This document shows positions 1-12,800 of a DNA stretch of 64,000 bases, in pieces. A program made the translations under genes and the position numbers. The notes under the pieces were generated by a model that was not told the DNA's origin, did not search any database, and saw nothing but the letters and a program-made list of their open reading frames with translations. The number at the start of each line of letters is the position of its first letter. Position 1 is the stretch's first letter. This DNA comes from Azadirachta indica (Eukaryota > Streptophyta > Magnoliopsida > Sapindales > Meliaceae), in assembly GCA_022749755.1 (NCBI GenBank), contig CM040450.1, forward strand, positions 5,756,913 through 5,820,912, in the 5' to 3' direction.

Positions 1-621
1 TTTATTTGCAAATGCACAGTGAAAAGTAAAACGACCAACCGGCATTGTTCATTTTAAAGCGGTGAACCAGATAACGTTTAAACGATGCCGTACACAAAAC
101 ACGTGGTCAAATGCGATTGCCCAGGCTCCGAATCTAGAAAAAAGAAAGGCAGAAAACCCGGAAAATTAAAAAATAATGATACAAAATGAAAACCCAAATA
201 ACAAAACCAACGGTGTTGATAAACTCCATTGTTACATCTGAGTCGTCTCCTTTCTGCTCTCTTCTCCAGCGTCCGATCCCTTCTCTTTCTTCCCCATTCA
301 TCTCCATCTAAAGCCTCTCCCTCTCTCGCGCCCTTTTACAAATCTTCCCCATACTCCCACTCACACCTTCAGGTTCGTTAACTAACCTCTTAACTACCCC
401 TCTCTCTTTCTCTCTCTTTTCCCTCCCTCCTTCCTTCTCTCTAGCATCTCTCTCTCTCTCCCTCTGTCGCCTTCCTCTCTTTCACTCCATTTCTCTCTTT
501 GGCTCGATTTCTCTTTCTATCTTCCTTCGTGTCTAAGGGTTTTGATTTCCGATTCAATTGTGATTACGATTATGATTGTGTTTCTTTTGTGTGGTATTGT
601 TCAGCTAGGGTTTTCTTCGAG
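1..621 (+). promoter_or_regulatory. NF-YB promoter and CT-rich leader
   Basis: This stretch lies upstream of the NF-YB start codon. Positions about 385-495 are strongly pyrimidine-rich (repeated CT/TC tracts), typical of plant core promoters and leaders. A plausible leader intron runs from a GT at 373 (after CTTCAG) to the AG at 603-604. Removing it would delete the in-frame upstream ATG at 499 and leave a short leader directly before the ATG at 622. The intron is inferred from splice-site appearance only. Confidence 0.5.
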
Positions 622-3600
622 ATGGCGACCGACGCACCGGCGAGTCCAGGAGGTGGCAGCCACGAGAGCGGCGAGCAGAGTCCGAGATCGAACGTTCGCG
701 AGCAAGATAGATACCTTCCGATCGCTAACATTAGCCGGATCATGAAGAAGGCGCTTCCTGCTAACGGCAAGATCGCTAAGGATGCCAAAGAAACTGTCCA
801 GGAATGCGTTTCTGAGTTCATCAGCTTTATCACCAGCGAGTATGATTTCGTTTTTATTTTATTGTTTCAGTTATTTTTTCCTTTTTTTTTTCTGGTTGAT
901 TTATTTTGTTGCTGATTGTATAGGGCGAGTGATAAGTGTCAGAGAGAGAAGAGAAAGACCATTAACGGCGATGATTTGCTTTGGGCTATGGCTACGTTAG
1001 GGTTTGAGGATTATATTGATCCTCTCAAGATTTACCTCACTAGATACAGAGAGGTGATTTACGTTATCTTTGGATGCTCGTCTATTTGTTTGTGTCTGCT
1101 ATTCTGTTTGTTTTCTATGAAAATGTAGCAGCGGTAAGTTCATGTTATGCACTGGGGTGAACATAGATACTTAAACTATAACGTTTTTAGATTTAAAATT
1201 TTGCTCGTATTTTGACTTTTTATGTTAATGTTTCTGGTTTGATTACACAGTTATATATTTGTCAAATTGTTTTAGCTAATGACTTTTTGTTTTTGTTTCC
1301 TTGTATTTTGGGTCGATAACTGGATTGAAATTTTGTGCAGATGGAGGTAACTTAATACTTTTTTTCCTTTAATTCAATTTGTTCTTTTCTTTTTGGCTAA
1401 TTTTTCCTGTTTTGAACTTTTTATTTATTCTAGTTGCCACAACTTTTTAAATTTCAAATACTGGATTATGCTAATTATGCAACTGTTAGGGTGACACCAA
1501 GGGTTCTGCAAAAGGTGGAGATGCATCTTCTAAGAAAGATGTTCAACCAAGTTCAAACCCTCAGGTATAATGAGCTTTTCCTTCTTTAGCTTTTTTTTTT
1601 TTTTTTTTCCAGTAAACATGTATGCATAGTTTTGTTGAATGAAATTTAACAAATTTATCAGTGTTTCTTAATTTTTGCACTTTCTTGTGCGTAATTTGAC
1701 AGCTTGCTCATCAAGGTTCTTTCTCGCAAGGTGTTAACTATGGAAATTCTCAAGTAATCTCTCTCTCTCTCTTTTCATGTATGTGCACAGACTGCATGAT
1801 CACTCATGCAAGTAGTCCTTGCATGCAAATGTTTCTATATAACTAGTAGAAGTGAATTTTTCTTGTGATATTCTGTGTAATTACTACACTAAAAAATGAA
1901 TTAGAATATTTACAATAGAATTGAAGATGCTGCCTCCTCTGCAGTAAGGCCAGTTGTAATCCCAAATTGGAAGTCACCCTGAAGTTTAAACTTAGTTTTA
2001 TTAGACACTACCAGGACCGACTTGATAATTTTTGTTGGATTGTCCAAGATGTACCTTGAGGACACAGGTTTAAGTAGTTAGAAAAGGTAAGAATTTATGA
2101 ATAATAAACGTAATCTAAGAGTCTTTAAATGGTATTTATTGCTCTCTATTTCTAACTTCTTAACATTTACTCTTAGGACACATTTTAATAGGATCTATCT
2201 TTGTTTACATCATGGTATTCTCTTTCACTTTCTCCTTATATTTATACATGTATATTGTATTTGGATATCTGGTTCTAGCTATCATGACATTCTACTTGGA
2301 GATGTAATGCAGCTCAGAAATTTATATTTAAGGCAACATGTTATATATTACTGTTTGATTTTATTTTGCGTGTTATTCAGGTTAGAATGATTGACTCATA
2401 TGATGTCTGATGTCTTAATTGATTCTAGGGGCAACATTAATTGGGTGATGCATATAGATATTTCATGATTTCTTATGCAGTGGTTTTCCTTATTATTGAG
2501 TGAGGAATGTGCTTTGAGTTTTCTTTACCCTACCTTGTTTCTTTAAATCCAGGGCAGCATATATCAACTAAGCGATTTCAATAGCATATGATACAGGTGC
2601 ATCTTGACATTTCATTGAAGAGCTACTGACCAGCGATGATCAAAACTGTTCAATTTGCTGTTACTGATAAAGCATTAGTCCCTTTTTGTTCAGGATTTGA
2701 TGCAAAATACGTGTTTACTTCCAACTATTACGTTAGTGCATTCACATTTAAAAGAAATTGTACAGTGGATGTTTGGCTATGTTTGCTTGTAGATTTGTTT
2801 TTCTTTTATTTGTCCATTCATTATTCCTTCTCTTTCATTTATTTACTTATTGTTATTTGATGCCCATTTTATGGTACTGTCTTCTTTCTTGGTTTTGGTT
2901 CCAGGCTAGAATAGCAAAGTTTGTTTTTTATGAGCAATTTCACCCTTTCTTTGAACATTTTTCCTAATGGGATCAGATATGATATCCCATGGCAGGATGG
3001 AAATCCCCAATATTATAATGAAGCAATTGAAGAATGTATTAGTTATAGCAACTACTTGTGCAATTTTTCTTTTAAGTACTCTTTTAACTGGATGAGCTTT
3101 TAAGCAATCAAAGTTTAAACAACACAAATAAAAGGACTGAGGGTTCTACTCGGCGGTTTACATAGCTGCAGTTTCAAAAATTTTTGGGGTTTGTATTTTG
3201 TAATTCTTTTGGGTGAAATTTGGAAAAAGGATGAGGGAGGATAGGTTTTCAATTGTGATCTAGTATGTGCAAACTGAAGTAATTTTAGATTTTGCTTCTC
3301 AGAGATAATACTTGATGTTGATCTGTGGAACAAGTGGTGTTTTGGTATCCTTTGGGAATCTTGTGTCTTGTTACAGATTTTGCAGCCTTAATCTCTGTTA
3401 TTTAAGTTCTATCAACTTGAAAAGGTCTGAATATTTAAAAGGACATGTTTGCCTTGAGAGTATAACTTTACCATTGGGATATATGAGTTTTAATCATGAA
3501 TTAGTTCTCTGGAACTTTAGGCACTTACATATTTTGAGGGTGAAAGTTGAGGATTGTTTCTTTTAGCTTTGTTGTATTCAAGGTTGGTGCATTTGGAGAT

Positions 3601-6600
3601 TTTTCTCGAAGGTTGTTATTTCTATGTTGATTTTTTTTTTTTGGACAGTTCTATTTATCTATATTTTTTAAATTCCGTTAAGTCTTTGTGTTATTGCAGC
3701 TTTCCTGTCTTTCTTAATTTGTTCACTCCTATTTCAGTGCAACATCCTATTTTAAAAGAGTATTTCCAGGAAGCAATTCTTATGGACAAATTATAACTTA
3801 GACTCTTTCTGTCTTACTGTTAAGGCACCCTAAACTGTTTCTCTCGTGTTTTTGTTTTCTCTTCTAATGAATCTCATTCTTCCTTGATGCACCTTTACCT
3901 CTGAAGATAAAAACACACTTTTATTGCAGACATTAAAAGATTTTAATAAGAAACAAAACCATTATTATGCATAAATATTTGGAATACTGTGGCATATGAC
4001 ATAGACATTGCAACGACATTAATGATGCAATAATAAAGTCAATAGTTACTGTACCTGGCACTCAATTTTTGGTGCCATGTCAATTATGAAAATATTTTGT
4101 ATCCGTACTTTGTGCATGCGATATTACTCGATAAGAAAATTGAATCTTGAATCTACATTGACACTTTAGCTTTGTGGTAAAAGGGGAATGGGATTTGGTT
4201 TAGATTCAGTTTTCCTTGCTAAAAAAATAAATAAGACATTTGAAGTGAATTTGAGTGGATACTGTTAAAGTTTTGTATCCATGAAATTCCCCAGCCTCAA
4301 AATTTCCCAGCTATTCAGATATTTTGGAATCATTTTAAACTTTTAAGCTAGATTGATGGAACCGTTCTAATGATGATGGAAAAATGTAATGCTACATAGG
4401 CAAGCAAGCAATATTTAGACTCATAAACTGGTTAAGTTTAGCATATTTTATGTTCCCTTGGCATCACTTGAATTCTGACCAAATCATTTGGTTTTGAACA
4501 ATACCTTGTACTTTTCTGGTCTAGGTTCAGATGCCAGAATTTTCCAAATCAGTAGATAGTAAACTGACATCTTGTCAAGATCCAAACACGAATCCTTGCC
4601 CTGGGTAATTGAATGTTTATTAAAAAAAAAATGATTGGGAACCATAAAATCTATGTAAATACTTAAAAACAGTTGACTAGCTAAATGACTTGCATTTGGC
4701 TATGGAACAGTTTTTTGGTCTGCATATCAAAAAACCTTGAGAAAACTTATTTCTGTTAAAGAGTTACCTTGCTGCTGGGGCACATTCTTATACCATTAAC
4801 TACAATCATGAAACATTCACCAGGTACTTGATACACATCCCTAGCTAAAGAAATTCTTTTGCATTGCATAAATTTAGGAACTATAATACAGTAGCCATGT
4901 GAATGTCAAAGAAGTATCTAATCTAATATTGATATGATGCCAATTTGGCTTCCTAGTACAGGTATGTGTTGTATCTTTGAGTATTGTATTATATATAAGT
5001 GCTTGTTTTGGTGATGTGTTTGCAACTCATCTATGTTTTGTCAATATTAACAATATGAATTGCTTCTGTGACACAATCATATGCATTAATGAAGAATTGC
5101 GTTGCATTTTATTTTAAAGCATTTAATATGAGCTTTGTTAAAATGACTCCTCATTTCAAAGTTATTCTTGTTTGCATGTATCACTTCTTTCATGAATTTT
5201 TTGGTTGACTTTCCATCCCAGGCTTCTTTTTGTCATAACTCTTTTTTCTTGTAGTACACATGTTACAGTTGTTTGAAAAGTCGTGCGATTGTAAAGACTT
5301 GCTAGATGGTGAATGTGAATGTCATTCTTCATTGTATGAGTTTGATGTAGCATTTTGTGGTGTTTAGGTAGCCTATTGAGTAGTTGTTTCATGCATGGTT
5401 GATATTGGGTGGTTATGCCACAGGCCATTTGGTCTAATGGTTTATCATTAATTACATGCATGAATTGTGGTGTTAGTGTAATGAAGGATTTTTGGTGGAA
5501 GACACTTCTCATAGTTGGGCCAATTTTCTCAGAATTTGACTTGTGGTAGCTTGTTTTGAAGCTTTTGATGAGGGAAATTAAACACATTGCCTCCCAGCTA
5601 TGATAATTGTTGTATTTTTGCTAGATTCTATCATTTAGGGGCTCAAATTCGTGTTCTGAGGTTTTTTTCCCCCCAGCTTTAGGGAACATTTGAAATTTTT
5701 ATATTTTAGTAGGAAAGTCATATTAGCTGCCTTTATTTCTTTCGGGTCATTTGGGACTCATGATTTTATTATAGTATAAAATCTTGATTCAAGACTCGAG
5801 GATTTTGGGTTATTGTGGGATAACAGCCATAAAAAGGTTGATAACCCTAGTTTCTCAATCAGTCTTTCATCATTCGATAAAAATAACTTTTACTCAAAAA
5901 CTTTATTTTATTTTCATGCTTTAGGCTTTCTCAGCTTTTATCCCAAACAATTGTGCGCCGAATAAGTTTCATCGTTATCTCTACTAGTTTAAGCAGGACA
6001 CTTAATTTATAATTTTGCTTCGGTTTCTTCCTTTTGCCTGGGAATGGTCCAGGATAGGATTTAAATTTCCACATAGTGTGTACAGCACCTAGACATCAAG
6101 TCAATATTATTTTCACTGAATTAGTAGACCCTGATCATGGAAGGAGACGGTGATACCATTTTAGTTAAAATTTTGCAATTGATGTAACCCATTCCTTTCT
6201 TAAATCAGTACCCACTGATGTAACTCTGACTTTACCCCCATTTTGTCGATCTCTTAGTTGTGGATGCCACCACCTGTTTATAACTGTGACGTTGCTGTAA
6301 TCAGGTTGTTGCTATTGAGTATTAGTACTTTCTATTTTTTTACCACCAGCCCACCAAGTTTTCTGTCACAATCACCATTGCCGCCTTGCCACCAGCAACA
6401 CCACATGTACTGTGATTTTAGTACAATTATTGTCTTACAATCTCATGTTGTTATCCTGTCATACTATTCTAATCAACACCAATCTGTTAAGAGCCAGCAG
6501 CAGTGTCACTGCTAGCATTTTATGTCCAGTCCTGGACTCAAATGTAGAGCTTATCCAATAAAATATCAAGTTATTAGTGGTGTTGACATGTTGGAAGTGG

Positions 6601-7213
6601 TTAACTGCTGGTCTTGGAAAGCTACCATGCTTTCTTGCTCTCCCTCTCTCTCCTTTTTTCCTTCCTGGTCTGGTGAAGCCAGGGAATGGGAGATGGATGT
6701 GTTGATATCATCTTGAATCTCTGAGTCAAAATACCTGAAAAATGACGTTTGGACTGGAACCCACAGAACTTGTGTTGGCGTCGTTGACACTGAAAAGTAT
6801 AATAAACCAATTTATGAGTTTGTTTTTTTTGGGGATAGTTTGTCTGTGAGGGCGGGGGGTGGATAGTTGCTGAGCTAACGTGTAATGATTTAGTGTTGAT
6901 GGTTCATGTTTTGCCACTTTTTCATGAATATGCCCTTTTGGTAAGATATTGACTTGTGGTTAATTTTTGTTTGTTGTGTTAAACGTCTAATTTGTTTTCC
7001 TTATATAACTCTTGGAAATAAAGATGTAAAACCGTTATTTGGGAAGTAATAACGGGAAGTAGTTTAAGCAAATGCCTGTTGCCAAAACAACAAAAAATTA
7101 TTCTGCTAGATAAGCTTACCTTTCTTGGTTCTAATAATCCATATACTGATCTCTTTGAATGTTTGCAGTCACAGACACAACATTTGATGGTTCCTATGCA
7201 AGGCACAGAGTAG
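622..7213 (+). CDS. NF-YB: Nuclear transcription factor Y subunit B (NF-YB8/NF-YB10 type)
   Basis: Histone-fold subunit that pairs with NF-YC and then NF-YA to bind CCAAT boxes in the nucleus. Coding exons are 622-839, 924-1053, 1341-1346, 1490-1564, 1703-1753 and 7169-7213; all phases agree and give 174 residues. The histone fold is complete: [20 protein letters not shown] near residues 28-47, then [20 protein letters not shown] and the [17 protein letters not shown] stretch. The tail ends [10 protein letters not shown], matching the NF-YB8/10 subgroup. The start at 622 was chosen because the protein begins [20 protein letters not shown] as in the family; an in-frame upstream ATG (499) is probably intronic. 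Oddities are the 6-nt third exon and the 5.4-kb last intron. Subgroup assignment is from remembered homologues. Confidence 0.93.
1341..1346 (+). other. 6-nt micro-exon of NF-YB
   Basis: The six bases ATGGAG lie between a perfect acceptor (TTTTGTGCAG) and donor (GTAACT) and encode Met-Glu. Without them the conserved RYREMEGDTKG segment would lack ME. Flanking introns are 287 and 143 nt. Confidence 0.85.
1754..7168 (+). other. Long last intron of NF-YB (5.4 kb)
   Basis: This intron separates the exon ending GNSQ from the 14-codon terminal exon. It is AT-rich with stop codons in all frames. I saw no recognisable coding domain, tRNA or complete transposon in it. A weak open frame on the minus strand at 5162-5587 has biased composition and no recognisable family. 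If the intron were retained, the protein would end about 16 residues after the donor. Confidence 0.75.
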
Positions 7214-9812
7214 ACTTTTGCAGCCTTCAACCAGTTAAATGTTCAAATTCAATTGAAGATCTTGTTTGGTGCCCAAAGCATATGTTTTATCAGACCATTG
7301 ATATTACTGGTAGTTTTGGTCTGCTTCTTGTGTCTTAAGTTGTTTTGCTTATTAAGGTGTAAATTTTCTTTCAGAATAGGATGATGGTTTTAAGAATTTA
7401 TGTAAATCTTGGGATTATTTATTTCTGTAATTCGTAGACAAGAAATTGGATAAGGAGGAGCTGATATTATTATGTACCATATTTAAATTTTTATGCTGAT
7501 AAATGGGCAGTTGATTATTAGTAAGTCAAACAGTGGAATGACTGGTTTTTATTTGGCTTTTGAAATTTTCCGAGAAGTTATTCTGTCATTACCTCCTTGC
7601 TAAGGTCATTTATTTTTCCACTGTTTGGACGGCAGGTGCTCACTGCCAATCAATTCTAGTGATGGAAATTTAGAAATGAATAATGAGAATTATTATATTA
7701 TCTTGATATCAGAGGCAGTTTCCTTTAGGAATTAGGAGACTTGGTTTTACAGTGGGTTGGCTGGGCCCCTCCTTATTTGTTTTTTAGCTTTTGTTTGACT
7801 TACTATGTTGCCGTTGTAGGAAGAGTAAGGCCATCGTGAACGCTACTTTACTAGCCATTTATGAGCTATTCTTTTAGATCTCCGAACTTAGGTTGCGTGC
7901 GAGAAAATGAGTTATTGATTTAATGTGGTTTGTTACTTTCTGTGGAAAATTGGACTGTTCCTATTTTCTCATTTAGCTGGTTTGTTTCTGGAGTTGCCTC
8001 GATGGGAAAATTATTTACATAGGAGACTTTAGCGGAGGATCTTCCCCCAAAAAGTAAAAGGGAAAAGATGAATTAGGTAGTGAGGTGTTAGTGGGTGTTG
8101 TTATTGTTCCACGCCAAAATATTGTTTATGCATGTTGCTTTTACATGCCAAATTTTCAAATCAGCGTGCTCTACTTTCAATTGCTTTTGCTCCATAGGCT
8201 ACTGCAGCCTTTTTGCCGTTTCCTTCACACTAAGCTTTGAAAGATAAACTGCCTTCAAACCGGCTTCTACTTTGGTCATTAGAAAAAAGAAAAAAGATTT
8301 GATTGGTTTTTTATTCACAAGAGTTTCTGAGTTTTAGTTTTTTCTCTCCTAAAAATATAATTTGACGTATTTTATATGCTGACAAAAAAGATGATATCTT
8401 TGATAATAATTTATTGCAATGTCTTCCTTCTGTTTACTTTGTGAATGTTATCTATAACAAAATATTAGTGGGTACATGCACAAAAATTAATTGGGCTTGG
8501 CCCGAATCCACAACAACCGAGACAGAATCATTAAGCGGCGCTGACCACCAAGACCCGGCGAAGATATTCTATCAATCAATCGGTGGTTAACTCTAAATGA
8601 CATCATAATGTGAACAAGCAAGCAGCAACGGAAAATTATTACACTAGTCCTTCTGACGAAAAAAAACGTTTCCTAACTCTAGTGCAATACGATGGTCATC
8701 CTCTTTCTTTGGCCCCACTCTCTGCAATCCAAATGGACAAACCATCAGCATCAATCATCTCACGTATCACGGCAATCACATCAGACGCTGTACCATCATT
8801 AATGAACGCGAGCAACACACGATAACAGCCTCCTAGTAGTAGAAGCTTAATTATAATATACATCCATAAGATTAACTTCCCATATATATCTCTCCCGTAT
8901 CAGCAGTACTCCACCCTGTTCTCGTCATCATCATCATCATCATCATCATCATCAACAACAAATATAATCAGGATCACAATCACATACGCCAATTTAATTT
9001 AATCCTTTCACATAGAAAGAGATAGACAAAGAGAAAGAGATCGTCAAATAAAAGGAAGTATAACAGTTTCCTGAAGGGAAGAAAATAAAAGCCCTAGATA
9101 GATTTCTCACCGTTCAAATTCAGGTCTTCGATTCTCTCGAAGGCGGATTAAGAACTACTTCATCAACAACAACAACTAGGTACATTAAATAGTCTTAAAA
9201 GTTTTCAATGTGATCGTCGCTTCTCGCGTTCCTTCATCTGTTTTTCGGTTTCTGTTTAGTTTTAGTTGCAGAATTGACTGCCTCTGGGACTGATTGTGTT
9301 CTGTTTGTTTTTGATGAAATTATTTGACTGTTTTTGGATTAATCTTTTAAATGGTTAATCTATACTTGATATAGGAACAAACTTGTTTTTGTTTTCTTTG
9401 GTGTTATTTTTCAATTACACCGATTTGTTGGTTTTTGTTTTTTCGCGTTTTCTTAGTTGCAAACGTAACTTGTAAGTTATATAACGTATACATCAATGAT
9501 TTTGAATTTGTGGATATGAAAAATATTTCACGGTCTGTGATTTAGACGACTATGTATGTTTTGGTGATTTGAGTTCATGAACATGGCAGTCAGTGCTCTG
9601 TTTTTCTTGTAACGGAGAGTTTTTATTGTGGCACTGTGAATTTATGTGTGTTTCTTTTCGTATTTGTGAACTAAATTCTGGTGATTTTTATTGTTTGAAT
9701 TTTATTTTGGCTTGTGTTTGTGAATTCCTGAAAATGGCAGCTCCTTTAAGATATTCACTTTACAGGGGTGAATGTTTTGTGTTGATTAACCAAAGAGATT
9801 GAGTTGCAACAA
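7214..9812 (+). other. NF-YB 3' region, spacer and UPL4 promoter/leader
   Basis: Positions 7214 to about 7400 are the likely NF-YB 3' untranslated region. From about 7400 to 8850 I see only AT-rich spacer. Positions about 8990-9179 look like the UPL4 leader, ending at a donor (AACAACTAG|GTACAT) at 9180. The leader intron would end at an AG near 9765 or 9798, just before the start at 9813. A (TCA)10 repeat lies at 8925-8954. Confidence 0.5.
8925..8954. repeat. (TCA)10 microsatellite
   Basis: Ten uninterrupted TCA units just upstream of the presumed UPL4 transcription start. Likely polymorphic. Confidence 0.9.
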
Positions 9813-12800
9813 ATGGGAAATCGTGGACAAAAGCGCATGGAAATGGCTGTTGATTTGCCGGATGATAAAAGAGCTTGTAGTTCACTGGACTTTAGGCCAA
9901 GTACATCTAACTCATCAATCCAAACCCACCTGAATTCTACAAATTCCACACCGGAAACACATCATAATGATATGGATACTTCATCTTCTGCTTCTGCCTC
10001 AGCTTCAGCTTCTGCATCAAGTCGATCAGAAGAAGAACCTGAAAAAGATTCAGGATATGGTTCGTGTGATTCTGATGATGCAGACCCCAGACACAGAGGA
10101 CTTAGAGAGTTCCAGAGGAGGAGGTCCTCTGGTGATCATGGCAAATTGAGGAGTATTTTGGGGATCTTGAGTGAAGAGGGTGATCCTTCTAGGCAATTGA
10201 CTGCACTAACGGAGCTATGTGACGTTTTGTCATTTGCTATGGAGGATTCACTTTCTAGCATGATGGCCGATTCATTATCCCCAGTTCTAGTAAAGCTGGC
10301 TAGGCTTGAGAGTAACCCAGATATAATGTTATTGGCTGTTAGAGCTATAACATATTTATGTGATATATTTCCCCGATCATCAGGTTTGCTTGTTCGACAT
10401 GATGCAGTTCCTGCTCTCTGTCAAAGATTGATGGCAATTGAGTACTTAGATGTAGCTGAACAGGTACTCTTTATTATGTGGTTAATTTTTATGTATTTTT
10501 TTGGTTGTTTATTGAGCATGCATGTAACTTTTCTTGTTATGTAGTGTTTGCAAGCATTGGAGAAAATTTCGCGCGATCAACCACTTGCTTGCTTACAGGC
10601 TGGGGCAATTATGGCTGTTTTAACATACATTGATTTCTTCTCGACAAGTGTACAGGTAAATGAATGTCCAACGTGTTATTTTGAGAATAAATAGATGCTT
10701 ATGGTTGTTTTAATTTACTTTGGTTTCTTCTCTACAATTGTACAGGTGCACAAATGTCCAACTTGTTGTTTTGATAATAAATCTGTGCTAATTTTATATT
10801 TTCCTTTTGATATGGATCTTATCTGCAATTGTTTTTCAGTGCCTTTAATATAAAATCTCTAATATCTCTTTCATCTGCACTAGAGAGTTGCGCTTTCCAC
10901 CGTGGCAAACATATGCAAGAAACTTCCCTCGGAATGTCCTTCACATTTAATGGAGGCGGTTCCCATATTGTGCAATCTTCTTCAGTATGAGGATAGACAG
11001 GTAGGAATGGAATTAGTATGTGGTGGGATTATTGCTACATTGATTCAGGTGTAAGAATATTTATTGACCTTCCAATATGTATTTAAATCTTTCTTTTTCA
11101 GCTGGTTGAAAGCGTGGCCATTTGCTTGATAAAAATAGTAGAGCAATTCAGTCAGTCTTCGGAGATGTTGGATGAACTTTGTAGGCATGGACTGATTCAT
11201 CAGGCGACTCATCTTATAAACTTGAATAGCCGAACTACTCTATCCCAGCCAATTTACAATGTATGCAAACTTTTCTTAGTTATTTTGCTAAGATAAACTA
11301 TCTATATATTTTCCACCCTAGAATGATAACTTTATTTGAACGTTTTGGTTGGCAGGGTTTGATTGGTTTACTTGTCAAAATTTCTTCTGGCTCAATAGTA
11401 GCTTTCAGGACTTTATACGAGCTTAATATTGGTAGCATATTGAAGGATATTTTATCTACTTACGAACTCTCACATGGAATGTCTTCTCCGCATATGGTTG
11501 ATGGTCACTGCAATCAGGTTTACATCTTAGACTTAACTAGTTGTTTTTCAATGGAAAATTATCTGGTTGAGAGTATAAGCGCCCGATTGATTTCTGATTC
11601 AACAAAAAAAAAAAAAAATACTAAAACTTATAATTTAAGTTTTTGAATTGTAGTTTTAGCATTTAAAAACTGTTTCTAAATTTAAACAATTACAAAAATA
11701 TGTCTGATACAATATCTGTTTTTAAATAGTATATAATCAAGTATTTAATTTGAATGTAATTATGAATATTAGTTACATCAAATTATTATTGTAAATACAC
11801 ATTAATGTATATATTTTTAGACTTGTATGTCTAGTTGATATATTTGTATATAATATATGGAATAGGTATGTGAAGATATTGTATAAAAATGTTTGATTTA
11901 TCCCATATGAATACTTGCATAAGATAACTTCAGTTGCTTCTGTGCTCCATTTATGTAAGACTAATATTGAAGGTTTAGAGTCCTGTGCTATGTTTGGTTG
12001 CTTCACTGTAGTGAGTATTTTGACATGAACTGCTTTACTAGTTAAAAGTTCTGTAATAGTGGATGAAACTTTTTCTTGAATTTCGTAAATATTTTTTTGA
12101 GAGATATATGAACTGGAGGAAACATGAAAACATAAATAGAGGTAGTATTTTTCAAACGTAAAAAGGGTTGCTTAGAAGAGTCCTATATTAAAATAAAATA
12201 AAACATTTTATTTGGATACAACTATGATGCTACTTGAATGTAACTGCGTGATATGAATCGATACTAACAAATGTCTTTGTATTATGCTAGCCATTGACAT
12301 ATATATTGCTCATATGACTTGGCATTATCATTAAGTAGCCAAAAAAAAAAATGATAATTAATTAATAAAAAAGAGGTAGAATAGGCCTAATGATTTAGTA
12401 GGCACTTTTGTCATTGATGTTTCTCTGCATGCATGCCTAGAGATTGGGTGTTAGTGGGTTTTGTGTCTCTTAGATTGTGATTCTAATTTCATTAATCCTT
12501 GATTATAATTTAGTTATTGCTGTTTGTTTAACAACTAATTTGCCATTTGAGTTTTTTATTAATAAATTAAATTATAGGTTTTATAATGCTAAATGGATCA
12601 GAATCATTATTAATTTGTTTTCTTTGCAGGTACATGAAGTTTTGAAGTTGCTAAATGAGCTTCTTCCTACTTCATCTACAGATCAATGTATTCAGCTGGT
12701 GTCGGATAAGCAATCATTTTTAGTTGATCATCCTGATCTTCTACAAAAGTTTGGAATGGATATTCTTCCCATGGTGATCCAGGTAGTTTTCTTATATGTA

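Noticed and set aside
499..621. In-frame upstream ATG extending NF-YB by 41 residues
   Set aside because: The extension is hydrophobic and unlike any NF-YB N-terminus, and a leader intron with plausible sites (373-604) would remove it.
5162..5587. 141-codon open frame on the minus strand in the NF-YB intron
   Set aside because: Composition is irregular (His, Gln, Thr-rich), no domain is recognisable and no splice signals support it; a chance frame is more likely.
6258..6515. 85-codon open frame in the NF-YB intron
   Set aside because: Low-complexity Pro/Ser/His composition from CCACCA-type repeats, no family recognised.
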